Of a DNA stretch of 9,842 nt, positions 6,620-9,842 are shown in pieces. The stretch comes from an uncultured Oscillospiraceae bacterium (GTDB taxonomy: Bacteria > Bacillota > Clostridia > Oscillospirales > Acutalibacteraceae), in the NCBI GenBank assembly GCA_900543795.1, contig UQSH01000053.1:1-9842 (forward strand). The letters run 5' to 3'. Made by a program: the position numbers and the translations under genes. Below the pieces are notes generated by a model. The model was not told where the DNA came from, did not search any database, and was given only the letters and a program-made list of their open reading frames with translations. How positions within the stretch are numbered: position 1 is the first letter of the stretch; the number at the start of each line of letters is the position of its first letter.

Positions 6620-8287
6620 ATGGCAAAAAGAATTAGCGGAAGCAATAACGAGCCTCTTAAAATCCAGTTTATAACAGATACTCATTATTATTCCAGAAAA
6701 GGCGGAACCGAGGGAGCTGCCTATGATAAGGCAGAGTCCAAAAGTCAAAAAATCATTAAGGACTCAGACCTTGTTCTAAAAGCAGGATTTGATATTCTGT
6801 GCGAGGACACTTCAACGGATATTGTTGTTCTTGCGGGCGACACAACACGCGACGGCGAAATCGAATCCCATAAAGAGTTTATCGAAATGCTTCGTGATTT
6901 AAAGAAAAGGGGCAAGCGTGTTTATGTTATAACCGCAACTCACGATTTCAGAGACGGAGGCGTTGCAGACGGCTATGACGGCGATGAAACAATTAAGGTT
7001 CCCGCCGTTGAAAACAGGCACGACCTTTGGGATATGTATTATGAATTCGGTCCTAATGAGGCAATTGCAACCTTTGAAAAGTCGCTTTGCTATGTTGTTC
7101 AGCTTGCTCCGGGATACAGGCTTTTTGCTCTTAATGACGACACAAACGATAAGAAAGAGGGCAGAGGCTCCGGATACAGCGACGAGTGTATGCAGTGGAT
7201 TCTCGAGCAGCTGAAAGATGCTTACGATAACGACCAATATGTTATCGCAATGACTCATCATCCCATGATTGCCCCAAGCCCGTTTTATGCAATTATCGGC
7301 AAGGGCGATATGCAGAGAAATCACGAAATAACAAGAGAAATTTTTGCAGACCACGGACTGCATTGTATGCTAACCGGACATACACATGTTCACGATATTT
7401 CCGTTATAACCTCTAAAAAGGGCAATAGGTTTTATGATATTGCCTGCGGTGCAATGGCGGGCTGCCCTCCGGCTATGAGGAATGTAACCTTTGATCCTGC
7501 AAAGGGAGAAATCAGAACGGATACAATTCTTATTAAGGATGTTCCGGGGCTTGACACGAACGGAAAGCCGTTTGATGAATATATGAAGGGCTTTTTCTTC
7601 GGTATGATTCGAGAGGTTATATGGGCAATGGGCAATGATATAAACCGCCTTGCCGAAATGACTCCTGCATTTTCAATTCCCGGCGAAAAGATTAAAAAGC
7701 TTGCGTGGATAATCAAGCCCGTCGGCAAGATTCTCAATAAGCTTACCTTTAAAAAGATTTGGCGTTTGTGCAAAAAGGAATGTGGGCTCAAAAAAGAAGA
7801 TATTGCCGATATTGCCGATAACAAGGTTGTTGATTTTATACTTGAGCTTATTCAAAATCTTTATTGCGGAGATTCTCCCTACGGTCCCGAAACGAGAGAA
7901 TATAAAATAACCTGCGGATTTCTTAATGTTATTGATAGCTTTCTTAACACAATCGGGCTTAAAATCGGCAAGCTCCTTAAAGGTGCAGAAAGCGTAAGAG
8001 GTCTTGTTGAGCCGCTTTTGTGGAATCCCGGCCCGTGCGATGCAGAGGCAACGCTTAAAATTTATCCCGTTTATGATGACGAAAATCCCGCTCCTGCCGA
8101 AGAGGAAAAGCCGTTTAACGATCCTGTTAAAAAAAGCAAAAAGGGCCCGCTTGTGCTTTTGATAATTATTCTTGCGGTTGTTCTTTTGCTTGCAGTTATT
8201 CTTGGCTTAATTGCGCTCGCCGTTTGGGCAATTGTTGCAATTATTAAGGCGATTATTCCCGGAATGATTTTCGGATTGATGATTTAA
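6620..8287 (+). CDS. Calcineurin-like metallophosphoesterase with hydrophobic C-terminal tail
   Basis: This is a two-metal phosphoesterase (Metallophos fold, residues about 13-300) with a 200-residue helical extension and a strongly hydrophobic end (about 510-555, one long or two short membrane segments). The motifs are TDTH (D20, H22), AGDTTRDGE (D74), ATHDF (T107, H108), MTHHP (H213) and GHTHVHD (H254, H256). The usual GNH[DE] motif has Thr where the metal-bridging Asn is expected. There is no signal peptide, so the protein looks tail-anchored with its catalytic domain in the cytoplasm. An acidic, proline-containing linker (PAPAEEEKP) and a lysine patch precede the tail. AGAGGGG at 6604-6610 precedes the ATG, and the 18-base gap after the glycosidase implies one transcript. 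Substrate could be a nucleotide, phospholipid or sugar phosphate; nothing in the sequence decides this. Confidence 0.88.
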   Translation: MAKRISGSNNEPLKIQFITDTHYYSRKGGTEGAAYDKAESKSQKIIKDSDLVLKAGFDILCEDTSTDIVVLAGDTTRDGEIESHKEFIEMLRDLKKRGKRVYVITATHDFRDGGVADGYDGDETIKVPAVENRHDLWDMYYEFGPNEAIATFEKSLCYVVQLAPGYRLFALNDDTNDKKEGRGSGYSDECMQWILEQLKDAYDNDQYVIAMTHHPMIAPSPFYAIIGKGDMQRNHEITREIFADHGLHCMLTGHTHVHDISVITSKKGNRFYDIACGAMAGCPPAMRNVTFDPAKGEIRTDTILIKDVPGLDTNGKPFDEYMKGFFFGMIREVIWAMGNDINRLAEMTPAFSIPGEKIKKLAWIIKPVGKILNKLTFKKIWRLCKKECGLKKEDIADIADNKVVDFILELIQNLYCGDSPYGPETREYKITCGFLNVIDSFLNTIGLKIGKLLKGAESVRGLVEPLLWNPGPCDAEATLKIYPVYDDENPAPAEEEKPFNDPVKKSKKGPLVLLIIILAVVLLLAVILGLIALAVWAIVAIIKAIIPGMIFGLMI

Positions 8288-8329
8288 AGCGTTTTTTTAA
8301 AACATTTTTAATAATGTGTTAAATAATTC

Positions 8330-8358
8330 TTGCATAGCAGGAGTTTATTTGATATACT
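8330..8358 (+). promoter_or_regulatory. Promoter of the GtrA-family gene
   Basis: TTGCAT (8330-8335), a 17-base spacer and TATACT (8353-8358) form a good sigma-A-type promoter in the 117-base gap after the phosphoesterase. The predicted leader of about 40 bases contains a small hairpin, GCGG-ATTAG-CCGC (8374-8386), just before the ribosome binding site AAGGAG (8391-8396). No strong terminator separates this unit from the upstream operon, so some read-through is likely. Confidence 0.65.
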
Positions 8359-8404
8359 AAAAATAATAAAATAGCGGATTAGCCGCATAAAAGGAGAAAA
8401 ATTT

Positions 8405-8974
8405 ATGGCAAAAAAATTAAAAGATATTGATAGCATGGCAGAGGAAAAGGGCTCCTTTCTCGTAACAGCATGGCAGTTTGTAAAATTCATTGTTGTTTCG
8501 CTTCTTGCCTGCATTGTTCAATTCGGTCTTGTAAATCTTATTCCGTTAATCCCACAGATTAAGGAGCTTTACGGCACGGCATTCCATTGGTTTGTGTTTG
8601 ATTATCCCGTAACTCAAAATGCCGTTGGCGAAATTGTTTCGGGCGGTCTCGGATATTTCATCGCATTCAATGTTGCAAATATTGCCGCACAGATTGTTGC
8701 TTTCTTTGTTAATAAGGAAAAAACCTTCAATTCAAGCGCAAATGTTGCAGTAACCCTTCCGATTTACATCGTCTTCACCATTGCGCTTATATGCTTCTCT
8801 GCATGGCTTTCTCCAACCCTTAACACTCTGTTTTCTGTTAAGTGGGGCTGGAACGGAGCACTTTCAAGAAATATCGCAACGGCAGTTTGCTCTGCTTTGC
8901 AGTTCTTCCTCTATTTCCCTGTTGATAAAATCCTTTTCAAAAAGAAAAAGGAAGATACGGCAGAAGCAAAATAA
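8405..8974 (+). CDS. GtrA-family polytopic membrane protein
   Basis: This is a GtrA-like protein of 189 aa with four membrane helices, near 25-48, 80-102, 115-137 and 155-178. The family signature sits at the end of the second helix, AAQIVAFFVNKEKTFNS (94-110), matching the conserved Asn...Lys-Thr-Phe motif. GtrA proteins are thought to move polyprenyl-linked sugars across the membrane or to assist their glycosyltransferase partners, for example in teichoic acid or O-antigen glucosylation. The loop between helices 1 and 2 (about 49-79) is longer than in typical 120-150 aa members, and the termini are lysine-rich. The ATG has an AAGGAG eight bases upstream. It has its own promoter and terminator, and no glycosyltransferase is adjacent, so its partner cannot be named. 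Confidence 0.9.
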   Translation: MAKKLKDIDSMAEEKGSFLVTAWQFVKFIVVSLLACIVQFGLVNLIPLIPQIKELYGTAFHWFVFDYPVTQNAVGEIVSGGLGYFIAFNVANIAAQIVAFFVNKEKTFNSSANVAVTLPIYIVFTIALICFSAWLSPTLNTLFSVKWGWNGALSRNIATAVCSALQFFLYFPVDKILFKKKKEDTAEAK

Positions 8975-8986
8975 ACTAAGCAAATC

Positions 8987-9019
8987 AAAAGCACCGAAGA
9001 GCTTTTCTTCGGTGCTTTT
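8987..9019. terminator. Bidirectional rho-independent terminator
   Basis: A perfect 14-base stem, AAAAGCACCGAAGA paired with TCTTCGGTGCTTTT, has a five-base loop GCTTT and ends in a T run on the + strand and, through the A run, on the minus strand. It lies 12 bases after the GtrA stop and about 20 bases from the stop of the convergent tatD remnant, so it serves both. Confidence 0.92.
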
Positions 9020-9038
9020 TACATATTATAATATTAAT

Positions 9039-9707
9039 TTATACCATATTATAAAGGCGCTTGGCGTTTTCGGCAGTAATATCTAAAAGCTCCTGTGCCG
9101 TAATGCCTATTTCGGCGGAAAGGCGCTCTGCAATAAATTGAATATATGAGCTGTCGTTGCGCCTGCCTCTGTACGGCTCGGGGGCAAGATATGGGCAATC
9201 AGTTTCAAGCACAAGGCGGTCAAGCGGAATTTCGTGCAAAACCTCAAGACTTTTTCGTGCATTTTTAAAGGTGGCAACACCGTTTAAGCCGATATACATT
9301 CCAAAGGAAACTATTTCCTTTGCGCTTTCCTTTGAGCCGGAAAAGCAGTGAAGCACTCCCTTTGGCTTCATTTCACGCAAAATTTCAAGCGTGTCGCCGT
9401 GTGCCTCTCTGTCGTGAACTATAACGGGCATATCAAGACTTTTTGCAAGCTCAATCTGCGCTTTGAAAAAATTCCTTTGCTTTTCCTTTGTTGAACTCAT
9501 CCAGTGATAATCAAGCCCGATTTCGCCGATTGCAACACATTTTTTGTGCATGGCAAGCTCTTCGATTTCTTTAATATCGTTAAGCGAAAAGCCTTCAAGA
9601 TTTTCGGGATGAAAGCCCGCCGCAAAATAAATGTAATCGTATTTTTCCGCAAGCTCTCTGTTAAATTTGCTCGATTCAATATCACATCCGCAGGAAACTG
9701 CAAAAGA
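9039..9707 (-). pseudogene. tatD: TatD-family metal-dependent hydrolase, 5' end lost
   Basis: This is the C-terminal ~222 codons of a TatD deoxyribonuclease-like hydrolase (amidohydrolase fold; family members are about 255 aa). Conserved motifs, in protein order, are CGCDIESS, AAGFHPEN, AIGEIGLDYHW (metal-binding Glu), VIVHDREAH (His), LHCFSGS (His) and LETDCPYLAPEPYRG (catalytic Asp), ending in NAKRLYNMV. The N-terminal segment with the HxH metal motif is absent. The TatD frame runs upstream of the ATG at 9551 with clear homology as far as about 9698, then meets a TAA at 9708-9710 that lies within an inverted repeat. So the ATG at 9551 is not the natural start, and the gene is cut by foreign DNA. 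Without HxH the product should be inactive. An assembly chimera at the window edge would look the same. Confidence 0.8.
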
Positions 9708-9812
9708 TTATTGTGCGATAATAGGACTAAATCAGAAAGACCTTGAAAATCAAGGCGTTCTGGCTTAGTCCCTTCTTTTTTTGACCAAAAACAAAGGACT
9801 TTCACAATAATC
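9706..9812. repeat. 107-bp nested palindrome at the tatD junction
   Basis: Outer perfect 10-base inverted repeats, GATTATTGTG (9706-9715) and CACAATAATC (9803-9812), enclose a 48-base imperfect hairpin at 9724-9771. Its arms pair as GGACTAA/TTAGTCC, CAGAA/TTCTG and CCTTG/CAAGG around an AAAAT loop, with two- and three-base internal loops. A run of seven T follows on the + strand (9776-9782), so the hairpin could also act as a terminator in that direction. The left edge coincides with the point where tatD homology is lost. This fits the end of an insertion sequence, or a non-autonomous MITE-like element. No transposase is visible in the window. Confidence 0.6.
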
Positions 9813-9842
9813 AAGCAAGCCGGAGGGTGCTGCTGCACACTT
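9708..9842. mobile_element. Foreign segment interrupting tatD, probable IS end
   Basis: From about 9702-9710 to the window end the sequence no longer encodes TatD in any frame, although about 35 N-terminal residues are missing. The part beyond the palindrome (9813-9842) is more GC-rich than its surroundings and also gives no TatD-like translation. The palindrome therefore looks like one end of a larger insertion that continues past the window, not a complete small element sitting inside the gene. The minus strand reads ...FLVKKRRD-stop into the hairpin, which could be a transposase C-terminus, but I do not recognise the family. Confidence 0.4.

Noticed and set aside
6899..7363. 154-codon minus-strand frame opposite the phosphoesterase.
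   Set aside because: It is antisense to a well-supported gene with all its motifs, has no ribosome binding site and shows no recognisable domain.
7799..7816. Tandem 9-base repeat GATATTGCC in the phosphoesterase gene.
   Set aside because: Only two units encoding DIADIAD; too short to carry meaning by itself.
9497..9838. 113-codon minus-strand frame crossing the tatD junction.
   Set aside because: It is the wrong frame within tatD and passes through the palindrome; it is open only by chance.
1..9842. CRISPR arrays, tRNA or rRNA genes, riboswitches.
   Set aside because: No regularly spaced repeats, cloverleaf sequences or long structured leaders were seen; all intergenic gaps are under 160 bases and are explained by promoters and terminators.

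Overview
The window is AT-rich, roughly 40% GC by eye. It has strong Shine-Dalgarno sites, TTG and GTG starts alongside ATG, TTGACA/TATAAT-type promoters and many lysine-rich proteins. Together with the gene families present, this suggests a low-GC Firmicute, probably a gut-type clostridium (Oscillospiraceae/Ruminococcaceae-like). That placement is inference from style and homologue impressions, not from a marker gene. Both ends look disrupted: the left edge has a frame break in a regulator gene, and the right edge has a tatD gene cut by foreign sequence. This would fit an assembly contig that stops at a repeat.

Layout, left to right. (1) The + strand carries the 3' part of a membrane-anchored XRE-type regulator, followed closely by a membrane protein with a DUF218 (SanA/ElyC/YdcF) domain. 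A strong two-way hairpin terminator follows. (2) A compact minus-strand operon, read from 3777 down to 1499, encodes a Wzz/CpsC-like membrane adaptor, a CpsD-type bacterial tyrosine kinase and a CpsB-type PHP tyrosine phosphatase. This is the standard control module for capsule or exopolysaccharide chain length, but no glycosyltransferase, flippase or polymerase gene is in view. (3) A 145-bp AT-rich divergent promoter region follows. Its two TTGACA boxes are back to back around a 10-bp palindrome. (4) The + strand then carries a two-gene operon: a large cytoplasmic glycoside hydrolase of the trehalase/GH63/mannosylglycerate-hydrolase type, and a metallophosphoesterase with a hydrophobic C-terminal tail. 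(5) A GtrA-family membrane protein has its own promoter and ends at another strong two-way terminator. (6) The minus strand carries a TatD-family metal-dependent hydrolase gene that has lost its 5' end, next to a 107-bp nested palindrome that looks like the end of a mobile element.

A cautious functional reading is that the middle of the window concerns cell-surface or storage glycans. The kinase/phosphatase/adaptor trio would control surface polysaccharide assembly. The divergent operon would hydrolyse a glycoside and a phosphoester inside the cell or at the inner face of the membrane, and GtrA proteins commonly help move lipid-linked sugars across the membrane. The link between the two divergent operons rests only on their shared promoter region.
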